A stretch of 64,000 nucleotides of DNA from G963667675 sp964291545 (lineage in GTDB: Bacteria; Chloroflexota; Dehalococcoidia; Lucifugimonadales; UBA3495). Below, piece by piece: positions 15,847-23,659 of this stretch; within the stretch, counting starts at the first letter, position 1, and each line of letters opens with the position of its first letter. Where the stretch lies: contig OZ219861.1 of NCBI GenBank assembly GCA_964291545.2, positions 992,001 through 1,056,000 on the forward strand, written 5' to 3'. Below the pieces are notes generated by a model. That model did not search any database. It was not told where the DNA came from and worked only from the letters and a program-made list of their open reading frames with translations. The translations under genes and the position numbers were made by a program.

Positions 15847-16644
15847 TTATACCACCGCTGACGTGCCGCCGTCGATGTTCACGGCAATGCCGGTTAGATA
15901 GCTGGCCCGCTGGGAGGCCAGGAAGGTTATCACGTCGCCCGCTTCTTTGGCTTCGCCTACCCGCCCCAGGGGGATGTTCAGGCGCTGGGCGATCTCGGCC
16001 CAATAGCCGTCCATGGTCAGGCCGGGGTCCGCCTCTTTCCTGCCGGGATAAAAGCGCTGGGTCTGGCCGCTCTTGATGGTGCCGATGCAGACGGTTGAGA
16101 CGAGGATGTTGTCCTTGGCCAGGTCTTTGGAGAGGCCCTTGGTGATGGCGATTCCGGCCGCCCTGGAAATTGAAGTGGGCATGGAAGCGGGCCCCGGGGC
16201 GCGGCCTCCCAGGTTGGTAACGTTGATGATGCGTCCTCCGCCGGCCTTGCGCATGTAGGGAATGACGGCGCGAATGAACCGGACTGCGGCCCAGACTTTC
16301 AGGTCGAAGTCTCCCTCCCAGTCGTCGTCGGACACGCTCTCGAAAGCCTTGGCGTTAGACCTTCCGGCGTTGTTGACCATGATGTCGACGCCGCCGAAAT
16401 TGTCCACGGCGGCCTGGACCACGCTTTCTGCCGCGGCGGGGTCGGTAACGTCGCCGGCAACGGGCAGCACTACACCTTCGGTGGCTGCGCGGATGTCTTG
16501 CGCCGCCTGTTCCAGGAAGTCGGCCCTGCGGGCCACGATGACTACCTTGGCGCCTTCCTGGGCGAGGCCCTGGGCGGCGGCCTTGCCGATGCCGTCACTG
16601 CCGCCGGTGACTATGGCGACTTTGTCTTGCAGGCCAAGGTCCAT
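15847..16644 (-). CDS. SDR-family oxidoreductase with non-canonical active site
   Basis: A 265-residue Rossmann-fold protein of the short-chain dehydrogenase/reductase family. The cofactor motif VTGGSDGIGKA (about 12-22) and NNAG (91-94) are intact, and the C-terminus GIAVNIDGG is typical. The catalytic Ser, Tyr and Lys are not where expected. Around residues 141-145 the sequence is NVTNLG instead of NxSS, and the YxxxK motif aligns with TSISR (157-161), so Tyr is replaced by Thr and Lys by Arg. The rest of helix alpha-F (AAGIAITKGLSKDLA) is normal. It may bind NAD(P) and a substrate without classic reductase chemistry. Its own -10 box stands just upstream. Confidence 0.88.
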   Translation of the reverse strand: MDLGLQDKVAIVTGGSDGIGKAAAQGLAQEGAKVVIVARRADFLEQAAQDIRAATEGVVLPVAGDVTDPAAAESVVQAAVDNFGGVDIMVNNAGRSNAKAFESVSDDDWEGDFDLKVWAAVRFIRAVIPYMRKAGGGRIINVTNLGGRAPGPASMPTSISRAAGIAITKGLSKDLAKDNILVSTVCIGTIKSGQTQRFYPGRKEADPGLTMDGYWAEIAQRLNIPLGRVGEAKEAGDVITFLASQRASYLTGIAVNIDGGTSAVV

Positions 16645-16682
16645 GAACGAGACTCCCTAGAGGCACAAGTTAAGCGAGATCC

Positions 16683-16688
16683 ATTATA
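16683..16688 (-). promoter_or_regulatory. -10 box for the SDR gene
   Basis: TATAAT on the minus strand lies 39 bp upstream of the SDR start, between it and trpB. The -35 at 17 bp (TGTAAA) is weak. It suggests the SDR gene can be transcribed separately from the trp operon. Confidence 0.35.
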
Positions 16689-16729
16689 ACAACAGGCCGC
16701 ATTTGTTTACATTGAGAACAATGCACGAT

Positions 16730-17938
16730 CTAACTGTCTGGGCCCGATGCTTCGGCAACGATGTGAATGTCTTTATCTCCGCGGCCGCTGAGGCACACAA
16801 GGATGGTCTGCTCGGGCGATAGCTCACGAGCCAGTTGGGAAGCGTAGTAAACGGCGTGGGCGGGCTCCAATGCGGGGATGATACCCTCGGTCCGGGACAG
16901 CAGGTGAAAACCTTCCAGGGCCTGCCCGTCGTCTACGGCGACGTATTCGCTGCGGCCGGCGTCTTTCAGGTAGCTGTGTTCGGGGCCAACGCCGGGATAG
17001 TCCAGCCCAGCGGAGATGCTGTGGGTCTCGGTAACTTGGCCGTGCTCGTCCTGAAGCATGTAGGACATGGAGCCGTGGAGCACGCCGGGACTGCCGGCGG
17101 TGAGGGAGGCGGAGTGCTTGCCTGTGGCAAGGCCGTTACCTCCGGCTTCGACCCCCACCAGCTTCACAGATTCATCGCCGACGAAGCGGTGAAAGGCGCC
17201 GATGGCGTTGCTGCCGCCGCCCACGCAGGCTACGACGTAGTCGGGCAAGCAGCCTTCGGTTTCCAGGAACTGGCTGCGGGCCTCTTGCCCAATGACGGCT
17301 TGAAAGTCCCGGACCAGCATTGGGTATGGGTGGGGCCCGACAACGCTGCCGATGAGATAGTGGGTGGTTTCCACGTTGGTCACCCAGTCCCGTATGGCCT
17401 CGTTGATGGCGTCTTTCAGGGTGCGGGTGCCCGACTCGACGGGGACTAGCTCGGCCCCCAACAAGCGCATGCGGAATACGTTCAAGGACTGCCGCCGCAC
17501 GTCCTCGGCCCCCATGTAGACGATGCATTGGAGGCCCAGCATGGCGCAGGCTGTGGCAGAGGCCACGCCGTGCTGGCCGGCGCCGGTCTCGGCGATTATC
17601 CGGTCTTTGCCCATGTGCTTGGCCAGGAGAGCCTGGCCGAGGGCGTTGTTGATCTTGTGGGCGCCGGTGTGGGCCAAATCTTCTCGTTTCAGATAGATTT
17701 TGGCGCCGCCGCACTGCCGGGTCAGGTTACGGGCGAAGTACAGGGGGGTTGGGCGGCCGGCATAGGTGTGGAGCAGCTGTTCCAGTTCGGACTGGAAGGC
17801 AGGTGCCTCTCGGACCTCACTGTATGCTTCTTCCAGCTGGCTCAGGGCCGCCATCAAGGTCTCCGGGACGAACTTGCCGCCGAAGTCGCCGAAGCGTCCT
17901 CTTTCGTCGGGCAGGCTCTGTTTTTCGCGGGCTATCAT
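16730..17938 (-). CDS. trpB: Tryptophan synthase beta chain
   Basis: Condenses indole with serine to make tryptophan, PLP-dependent. The 402-residue protein is of the TrpB1 type: RFGDFGGKFVPETLMAAL at the N-terminus, the PLP lysine in EDLAHTGAHKINNALGQA, GAGQHGVASATACAMLG and the phosphate loop GGGSNAIGAFHRF. Its ATG overlaps the trpF stop by 4 bp. It is the last trp gene of the operon. A trpA normally follows and pairs with TrpB1 to deliver indole by a tunnel, but none is present here; the next gene is the SDR. Confidence 0.96.
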   Translation of the reverse strand: MIAREKQSLPDERGRFGDFGGKFVPETLMAALSQLEEAYSEVREAPAFQSELEQLLHTYAGRPTPLYFARNLTRQCGGAKIYLKREDLAHTGAHKINNALGQALLAKHMGKDRIIAETGAGQHGVASATACAMLGLQCIVYMGAEDVRRQSLNVFRMRLLGAELVPVESGTRTLKDAINEAIRDWVTNVETTHYLIGSVVGPHPYPMLVRDFQAVIGQEARSQFLETEGCLPDYVVACVGGGSNAIGAFHRFVGDESVKLVGVEAGGNGLATGKHSASLTAGSPGVLHGSMSYMLQDEHGQVTETHSISAGLDYPGVGPEHSYLKDAGRSEYVAVDDGQALEGFHLLSRTEGIIPALEPAHAVYYASQLARELSPEQTILVCLSGRGDKDIHIVAEASGPDS

Positions 17939-18603
17939 TGCGGGCCTCCCCTCGCGTTTTCGATGAACCGTCGAATCTTATCGTGGTCCTTGACTCCATT
18001 GGTCTCGGCGCCGCTGGATACGTCGACTCCCCAGGGTTGCGCCCGGGCGATAGCCTGGGCGACGTTGTCCGGGGTCAGCCCTCCGGCCAATAGGAAACGC
18101 AGGCCCCGCTGCGAGATTTGGGCGGCGACGTCCCAGTCGAAACTCTGGCCGGTGCCTCCCGGGACTCCCTTCATGAACCGGTCCAGGGTGGCCAAATGAC
18201 CGGCATTGGTGTAACGCCCTACGTGGTCCGCCAGGTTGTCGGTCGCCGTCTGTCCGGGATTGACATCGACGTGGATGACCTTGATTACCTGTGCTCCCAC
18301 GTTTCCGCAGTACTCAAGCGACTCTTGGCCGCACAACTGGGCGGCGTCCAAGCCGCAGGTATGAATGGTCTCGTTGACTTCCTCCAGGGGTTGGTCGGCG
18401 AACAGCCCCACAGCCTGCGGGGGTTGCGGCACGGCGGATTTCACTGCGTCTACTATTTGTTTGGCATGGCCCACGTCCACCCGCCGAGGCGTTCCGGGCA
18501 CGAATGACAGGCCGATGAAGTCGGCTCCGGCTTGAGCGGCGAACAGAGCGTCTTCAGGCGTGCGGACGCCGCAAATCTTGACTCTAGGCTCTCTCGATGA
18601 CAT
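17935..18603 (-). CDS. trpF: Phosphoribosylanthranilate isomerase
   Basis: Isomerises phosphoribosylanthranilate to CdRP, third step of tryptophan synthesis. About 222 residues from the ATG at 18603, of normal length. The N-terminus PRVKICGVRTPEDALFAAQA carries the catalytic Cys in KICG, and GADFIGLSFVPGTPRRV is the typical next block. The catalytic Asp stands in the strand of SFDWDVA, and LLAGGLTPDNV binds phosphate. An upstream in-frame ATG at 18798 would lie inside trpC and is rejected. It overlaps trpB by 4 bp. Confidence 0.94.
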   Translation of the reverse strand: MSSREPRVKICGVRTPEDALFAAQAGADFIGLSFVPGTPRRVDVGHAKQIVDAVKSAVPQPPQAVGLFADQPLEEVNETIHTCGLDAAQLCGQESLEYCGNVGAQVIKVIHVDVNPGQTATDNLADHVGRYTNAGHLATLDRFMKGVPGGTGQSFDWDVAAQISQRGLRFLLAGGLTPDNVAQAIARAQPWGVDVSSGAETNGVKDHDKIRRFIENARGGPQ

Positions 18604-18643
18604 CAGTGCGCCGACCCTTGGGACAACAACGCGCTCCCTTGAA

Positions 18644-19450
18644 TCATGGGCCCGTCTGGGCAACGGTCTGCCCGGTGAACTCCCTGACTTTTTCGGCGAC
18701 ATCGGGAGCGGTAACGAGCGATTCGCCGACCAGGACGGCGTTGGCTCGGGCGCGGCGAAGCCGCTGGAGATGTTCCCGGCTGCTGATTCCGCTTTCACTG
18801 ACGATTACTTTGCTCCTTGGGACCAGCGGGGCCAATGTTTCGGTAACAGCCAAGTCGGTGGTGAAGGTGCGGAGGTCTCGGTTGTTGATGCCGATGATCT
18901 CCGCCCCGGAGTCCAAGGCCGTTTGTAGCTCGTCTTCATTGTGGACTTCCACCAGACACTGCATCCACAGTTCCTGGCTCAGATTAAGCAGGTCTTGCAG
19001 TTGCGTTGGAGAAAGTATCGCCGCGATGAGCAGCAGGGCGTCGGCTCCTGCAGCCCTGGCCTCGTAGACCTGGTAGGGGTCGAAGAGAAAGTCTTTACGT
19101 AAGACGGGCGCCCGCCCGGACGCGCCGGAGGTCTTGACCATGGTCAGGTGGGCCAGTTCGCCCTGGAACCGGGGGTCGGTGAGAACGGATATGGCCGCAG
19201 CGCCATTGGAGGCATAAGTTTTTGCCAGGCGCACCGGGTCGAAGTCGGGGCAGAGCAGGCCGCGGGAGGGGGATGCCTTCTTGACCTCGGCGATGAGACG
19301 GATTCCACCACCCATCAAAGCCCCGGACAGATTAAGGGGCCGCGGCTGTGCCGCTGCCTGTTGTTGCAGGGCGTCCAATGGGACAGCCTCTTTCTGGAGG
19401 GCCAGTTCTTGCCGCTTTGCGGCCATTATGTCATCGAGAATGTTTGGCAT
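18644..19450 (-). CDS. trpC: Indole-3-glycerol phosphate synthase
   Basis: Closes the indole ring from CdRP. The 268-residue TIM barrel starts MPNILDDIMAAKRQELALQK, contains the signature LIAEVKKASPSRGLL with the catalytic lysines, VLRKDFLFDPYQVYEARAAG, LVEVHNEDELQTAL, IIGINNRDLRTF and VSESGISSREHL. All are in the expected order and length. It lies between trpD and trpF with about 40-bp gaps on each side. Confidence 0.96.
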   Translation of the reverse strand: MPNILDDIMAAKRQELALQKEAVPLDALQQQAAAQPRPLNLSGALMGGGIRLIAEVKKASPSRGLLCPDFDPVRLAKTYASNGAAAISVLTDPRFQGELAHLTMVKTSGASGRAPVLRKDFLFDPYQVYEARAAGADALLLIAAILSPTQLQDLLNLSQELWMQCLVEVHNEDELQTALDSGAEIIGINNRDLRTFTTDLAVTETLAPLVPRSKVIVSESGISSREHLQRLRRARANAVLVGESLVTAPDVAEKVREFTGQTVAQTGP

Positions 19451-19488
19451 GTGAGTGAGTCATTGCCGGTGTGTGGAACTAAGCTTGA

Positions 19489-20517
19489 TCAGGCGTCTGC
19501 GGCGATCTGCTGGCTTAGCGCCACCAATTGTTCCAATTTTTGCGAGGCGGCGCCGCTGTCGATGACCTCGGCGGCCAGCGAGATTCCAGCTCTAAGGTCG
19601 GAAACCAGGCCGCCGACCAAGAGCACGGCGGCGCTGTTGAGCAGCACAAAGTCCCGCCGGGGCCCCTGTTCACCCTGGAACAATCGGCGCATGTCGGCGG
19701 CGTTCCGGTCTTTGTCGCCGCCCCTTATTTCTTCGATGGATCGGTGGGGAAGCCCTGTCTCTCCCACGTTAAGCTGCCATTCCCGCATTTCGCCGTCCAC
19801 TACTTCCCAGACCGCGGTATTCCCGGACAGACTAATCTCGTCCAGGCCGCCGTCGCCGTGAACGATTATCGAGTGCTGAGTATCCAGCAGCTTGAGAACG
19901 GCAGCTACTTTAGCGCCCAGCTCGTGGTAAGCGACGCCGACCAGCATGTTGCGGGCGCCTGCCGGATTGGTGAGGGGGCCCAAAACGTTGAAAGCCGTGC
20001 GGATTCCGATCTCGCGGCGAACGGGAGCGGCATGGCGCATGGCCGGGTGGAAGATGGGAGCGAACATGAAGCCCATTCCGACCTCTGCAATGCACCGCTC
20101 GACGCCCTCCGGCCGCAGGTCGATTTTCACGCCGAGGGCTTCCAGAACGTCGGCGCTGCCGCAGGCGCTGGAGGCGGCTCGGTTGCCGTGCTTGGCGACC
20201 TTGAGCCCCGCTGCAGCGGCTACGAAGGCGGTGGAGGTGGATATGTTGAAGGTGTTTTGTCCGTCGCCGCCGGTGCCCACGGTGTCCACGACTAGTCCAT
20301 CCACGCCGACCTTGAGAGATTTTTCTCGCATCACCTGGGCGAATCCGGCCAGTTCTTCGACGGTCTCTCCCCTGACGCGCAACGCTCCGAGGAGGGCGCC
20401 CAACTGGGCGGGCGTGGACTCACCTTCCATTATCTCCCGCATGACCGACGCAGCGTCATCCATAGCAAGAGTCCGACCGGAAACTACGGCTTCGATTGCT
20501 TCGCGTATGGTGGTCAT
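19489..20517 (-). CDS. trpD: Anthranilate phosphoribosyltransferase
   Basis: Joins anthranilate to PRPP. The 342-residue protein has VDTVGTGGDGQNTFNISTST (PRPP and Mg binding), KHGNRAASSACGSADVLEAL, the anthranilate-site region FAPIFHPAMRHAAPVRREIG and FNVLGPLTNPAGA. It is a separate protein, not fused with TrpG. Between it and trpG stands a 58-residue HicB-like gene that ends 16 bp before the trpD ATG. Confidence 0.96.
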   Translation of the reverse strand: MTTIREAIEAVVSGRTLAMDDAASVMREIMEGESTPAQLGALLGALRVRGETVEELAGFAQVMREKSLKVGVDGLVVDTVGTGGDGQNTFNISTSTAFVAAAAGLKVAKHGNRAASSACGSADVLEALGVKIDLRPEGVERCIAEVGMGFMFAPIFHPAMRHAAPVRREIGIRTAFNVLGPLTNPAGARNMLVGVAYHELGAKVAAVLKLLDTQHSIIVHGDGGLDEISLSGNTAVWEVVDGEMREWQLNVGETGLPHRSIEEIRGGDKDRNAADMRRLFQGEQGPRRDFVLLNSAAVLLVGGLVSDLRAGISLAAEVIDSGAASQKLEQLVALSQQIAADA

Positions 20518-20533
20518 GATGATAGATATGCGG

Positions 20534-20710
20534 CTAACGTTCTAGAACTTCGAAACCAAAGGATTCCACATGGAACTGGATAGCCGAAGTTACGTTTTCC
20601 AAGGCCTTATCGTAGCTATCACCTTCCCCTACAACTACCCCTCTCAAGCCCAGGGGATATGCCACATAACCATCGCTGTGCTTTTCTACCAATATTTTGA
20701 CTTGTTTCAT
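20534..20710 (-). CDS. HicB-like antitoxin-family protein (solitary)
   Basis: A 58-residue ORF read on the minus strand from the ATG at 20710, starting MKQVKILVEKHSDGYVAYPL and continuing GLRGVVVGEGDSYDKALENV. This is the partial RNase-H fold of the HicB/UPF0150 family ('I.VE...DGYVAY.P.L.G....GdT..EAL.N...AI..H'). It lacks the C-terminal DNA-binding domain of full HicB and there is no hicA gene on either side: 20 bp separate it from trpG and 16 bp from trpD. Solitary short HicB-like proteins are widespread and their function is mostly unknown. Being sandwiched within the trp operon, it must be co-transcribed with it and be under T-box control. Confidence 0.85.
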   Translation of the reverse strand: MKQVKILVEKHSDGYVAYPLGLRGVVVGEGDSYDKALENVTSAIQFHVESFGFEVLER

Positions 20711-20730
20711 GGCCGAATATCCTTTGCTAG

Positions 20731-21312
20731 TTACTGAATTTCGCCGCCTACCTTGTCCAGGAAGTTTTGCAGCAACTGTTTGCCTTCCGGGGTCATTATG
20801 GACTCGGGATGGAATTGTACCCCCTCGACGGGATGCTCTTTATGGCGTAGGCCCATGACCAGGCCGTTATCGGTCCAGGCGGTTATCTCCAGGCTGTCCG
20901 GCAGGGTCTCGGGATAGACCACCAGCGAATGATAGCGGATGGCCTGGAAGGGATTGGGTAGCCCCGCCAGCACCCCCTCGCCGTTGTGGTGAATCATGGA
21001 GGTCTTGCCGTGGCGAATTTCCCCGGCCCGGTCCACCGTGGCGCCGTAGGAGTGGCCGACGCACTGGTGCCCGAGGCACACGCCCAGGGTGGGAATCCGA
21101 GGCCCGAAGTGACGAATCACGTCGTTAGATACCCCGGCCTGCAGGGGAGTGGAAGGGCCCGGTGATACTATGATTCCCTCCGGGGCCATGTCTTCGATTT
21201 CTTCCAGCGTTATCTTGTCGTTGCGCACCGTTACTACCTCAGCGCCCAACTCTGAGAGGTACTGGTAGAGGTTGTAGGTAAAGCTGTCGTAATTGTCTAT
21301 GAGCAGCAGCAT
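20731..21312 (-). CDS. trpG: Anthranilate synthase glutamine amidotransferase component
   Basis: Glutaminase subunit that feeds ammonia to TrpE. The 193-residue class I amidotransferase has DNYDSFTYNLYQYL at the N-terminus, SPGPSTP, the nucleophile in LGVCLGHQCVGHSYGA and the His-Glu dyad in GVQFHPESI. It may also serve p-aminobenzoate synthesis (PabA) as in many bacteria. Its ATG is 3 bp after the trpE stop. Confidence 0.94.
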   Translation of the reverse strand: MLLLIDNYDSFTYNLYQYLSELGAEVVTVRNDKITLEEIEDMAPEGIIVSPGPSTPLQAGVSNDVIRHFGPRIPTLGVCLGHQCVGHSYGATVDRAGEIRHGKTSMIHHNGEGVLAGLPNPFQAIRYHSLVVYPETLPDSLEITAWTDNGLVMGLRHKEHPVEGVQFHPESIMTPEGKQLLQNFLDKVGGEIQ

Positions 21313-21315
21313 GAT

Positions 21316-22770
21316 TTAGTATTCCCGGCCCTCGGCGAGCTCAATGGCCCTCAATAGGGCGCTTGCCTTGTGTCTGGTCTCCTGGTATTCGTCCTCGGCG
21401 ACGCTGTCGGCCACCACTCCGCCGCCAGCCTGGACGTACATGACACCGTCCTTGTAGATGCCCGTACGCAGGACCAGGGCGGTGTCCATGTTTCCCGAGA
21501 AACTAAAGTATCCCACGGCGCCGCCGTAGGGGCCTCGTTTTTCTCCTTCCAGTTCGGCGATGATTTCCATGGCGCGGATCTTGGGGGCGCCGGACACGGT
21601 GCCGGCGGGAAAGCAGGAGCGCAGGGCGTCGTAGGGCGTGTACTCGGGCCTGAGACGGCCTTCCACGTGGGACACGAGGTGCATCACGTGGGAAAAGCGC
21701 TCGACGTCCATCAACTGGGTGACCGATACGGTTCCGGGGAGGCTTACGCGGCCTATGTCGTTGCGGCCCAGGTCGACCAGCATGATGTGCTCGGCGCGCT
21801 GCTTCTCGCTGGTCTTGAGCTCATTTTCCAGGGCGTCGTCTTCTTCGGGCGTGCGGCCGCGGGGCCTGGTGCCGGCTATGGGGTGCGTGGCGGCTATCCC
21901 GTCTTCGACAGCGACGACGGTCTCGATGGCGGCGCCTACGATGTTGAACCCGTCCAAGTCTAAATAATACATGTACGGTGATGGGTTGATGCTTCTCAGG
22001 GACCTGTAGACCTGGAAGGGATGGACGCCGGTCCGGCGGGAGAACCGCTGGGAGTTGACCACCTGGATTACCTCGCCCCCGTAGATGTATTCCACGGCCT
22101 TATCCACAGCCGCGCAGTATTTTTCGCGGGTGAAGTTGGAATGGACTTCCCCATCTCCAACAGGCCCGGAGGGTCCCCGCAGGTCTTGGGACAGTTCCAG
22201 GGGCTGGGCGAGGCGGCGGACCATGTCGTCGATTTTGGCGGTGGTCTGGGCGTATGCCGCGGCTATGTCACCGTTTAGCCTGACGTGGCTGACCACTTTG
22301 ATGTCGTGCCGCAAATGGTCGAACACCAGCAGGGTATCGACGAAGGTAAACACCGACTCGGGCAGACCCTGGGGGTCGGCGGGCATCTGAGGCACCCGGG
22401 GCTCGAAGTAGCTGATGGTGTCGTAGGCCAGGTAGCCCACGGCGCCGCCGTGGAACCTGGGGAGGTCATCGACGGGGACCAACGTGTACTGGTCCATCTC
22501 AGCCTGGACCAAGGTCAACGGGTCGACCTGGCCTTCGGGCTGGTCCGGTCCGGTCTTGATGACCTTGTAGGGGTCGGTGCCGATGAAGCTGTAGCGGCCG
22601 ATGCGCTCGCCGCCGGCTACGCTCTCCAGCAGGAACGAATAGGGAGGGCGCGCCACCTTGAGGTAGGCGGAAACGGGGGTTTCCAGGTCGGCGTTGATGG
22701 AGCGGTACACCGGCACCAGGTTGCCCCTTCCGGCCATTCCTTTGACTTCTTCCAGGCTTGGGTAGTACAT
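21316..22770 (-). CDS. trpE: Anthranilate synthase component I
   Basis: Converts chorismate to anthranilate with ammonia from TrpG. The 484-residue protein has the N-terminal regulatory region with PYSFLLESVAGGERIGRYSF; the LLES motif is the tryptophan feedback site. The chorismate-binding domain has PIAGTRPRGRTPEEDDAL, KQRAEHIMLVDLGRNDIGRV, PAGTVSGAPKIRAMEII and RGPYGGAVGYFSFSG. GGAG stands about 8 bases before the ATG. First gene of the trp operon, with a T-box attenuator ending 36 bp upstream, so it should be controlled both by uncharged tRNA-Trp and by feedback. Confidence 0.96.
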   Translation of the reverse strand: MYYPSLEEVKGMAGRGNLVPVYRSINADLETPVSAYLKVARPPYSFLLESVAGGERIGRYSFIGTDPYKVIKTGPDQPEGQVDPLTLVQAEMDQYTLVPVDDLPRFHGGAVGYLAYDTISYFEPRVPQMPADPQGLPESVFTFVDTLLVFDHLRHDIKVVSHVRLNGDIAAAYAQTTAKIDDMVRRLAQPLELSQDLRGPSGPVGDGEVHSNFTREKYCAAVDKAVEYIYGGEVIQVVNSQRFSRRTGVHPFQVYRSLRSINPSPYMYYLDLDGFNIVGAAIETVVAVEDGIAATHPIAGTRPRGRTPEEDDALENELKTSEKQRAEHIMLVDLGRNDIGRVSLPGTVSVTQLMDVERFSHVMHLVSHVEGRLRPEYTPYDALRSCFPAGTVSGAPKIRAMEIIAELEGEKRGPYGGAVGYFSFSGNMDTALVLRTGIYKDGVMYVQAGGGVVADSVAEDEYQETRHKASALLRAIELAEGREY

Positions 22771-22806
22771 AGGTTTCTCCGGACCAGCGGCAGCAAAAGG
22801 GCAAAC

Positions 22807-22835
22807 AAAAAAACCCGTCCCCCAAAGGGACGGGT
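22807..22835 (-). terminator. Intrinsic terminator of the trp T-box
   Basis: ACCCGTCCC (22835-22827) and GGGACGGGT (22821-22813) form a 9-bp stem with a 5-base loop, followed by a run of seven T (22813-22807). It competes with the antiterminator formed by the T-box sequence just before it. Confidence 0.93.
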
Positions 22836-23137
22836 CCTGGCCGCGTTGCCACCCTTGTTTTCAGCCCTTCCCCATGCTCTAGACGGGACCGGCCGATATC
22901 TTACCCCGCGGGAGGGACCGGAGGTCTAGGCGATCCCTGTGCCGTGGGCCTTTAACGGCGCCCAACCGTCCCAGCCTAGCGCCGGGTAGCTTTTGATAGC
23001 TCTCCGGTGATCGGCCTGCGGCTCCGGGGTCCATTCGTGCTTCTGCGTCAGGCGCCGGCTCCCACCTAACCCGGCTCTCTGGGCCTCGCTCGAAGCCTAC
23101 TACTCCCCTTCACAGCCTTTGAGTATTCAGTTTTGCG
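22807..23137 (-). promoter_or_regulatory. Tryptophan-specific T-box leader
   Basis: The trpE leader on the minus strand has the T-box parts in order. Stem I distal conserved bases AGAGAGCCGG and GGGAGCCGG lie near 23080-23050. The specifier loop reads GAATGGACC, with the Trp codon UGG at 23033-23031. The conserved T-box AAGGGTGGCAACGCGG is at 22856-22841 and the terminator follows. The T-box bulge reads UGGC, which pairs with a tRNA ending GCCA, matching the G discriminator base usual for tRNA-Trp. Uncharged tRNA-Trp should stabilise the antiterminator and switch on trpEGDCFB. The start of the RNA (about 23137) is inferred from the promoter. Confidence 0.93.
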
Positions 23138-23143
23138 GGTGTG

Positions 23144-23173
23144 AGTATAGGGCAGGAGTGGGCGAGGTGTCAA
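23144..23173 (-). promoter_or_regulatory. Sigma70-type promoter of the trp operon
   Basis: TTGACA (23173-23168), an 18-bp spacer and TATACT (23149-23144) on the minus strand, in the short gap after the cupin gene's stop. Predicted start about 23137, giving a leader of about 370 nt before trpE. Confidence 0.8.
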
Positions 23174-23206
23174 TTGGGGTGGGTGTGGCTGCAGCTCCCC
23201 CTCAAA

Positions 23207-23647
23207 TCAGACCGTCGGCGGTCCGAGACCGCCTTGTTCAGCCTCCTGAGCTTCTTCGGGGCCGGGCCAGGGCGGGGCCGTGTAGCACAGGAACCGCAGC
23301 GGTGCGGCTCCTGCGGCGGCGAATTGGAAGCGCCAGCCAGTGGGTATGACCAGGGCATCGCCTGGGGCGACGGAAACCGGGGCTACAGGCTCATCGGAAT
23401 CGCCTGGCGGGCATCGCCACACCTGGCCCCGGCCTTCCATGACGTACCAGATTTCTTCTACAGTGCGGTGCCGGACGGGGCGGGACACCTGGCCAGCCGG
23501 CAGGGTGACGTGGACCACGCTGGCCTGTCCGGCGCCGTGCCGTTGGTCTATTAGGAAGCGAATCTCGGACCCATCTGGTGCGGCTGCGTCTGGATCTGAC
23601 CCAGCGCGTCCCAAGGGCAACCGGGGGTCAGCGGGTTCCTCGGGCAT
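23207..23647 (-). CDS. Cupin-domain protein
   Basis: A 146-residue cupin. The core EEIWYVMEGRGQVWR and VAPGDALVIPTGWRFQF are the two cupin motifs; the first His pair of the metal site is weak (PVRHRTVEE contains one His followed by the Glu). Ends ALRFLCYTAPPWPGPEEA, a common end in sugar- or carboxylate-related cupins. It starts 12 bp after the end of the enoyl-CoA hydratase gene on the same strand, so the two are likely co-transcribed. Its substrate is unknown. Confidence 0.82.
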   Translation of the reverse strand: MPEEPADPRLPLGRAGSDPDAAAPDGSEIRFLIDQRHGAGQASVVHVTLPAGQVSRPVRHRTVEEIWYVMEGRGQVWRCPPGDSDEPVAPVSVAPGDALVIPTGWRFQFAAAGAAPLRFLCYTAPPWPGPEEAQEAEQGGLGPPTV

Positions 23648-23659
23648 GGCGGCGTCGGG

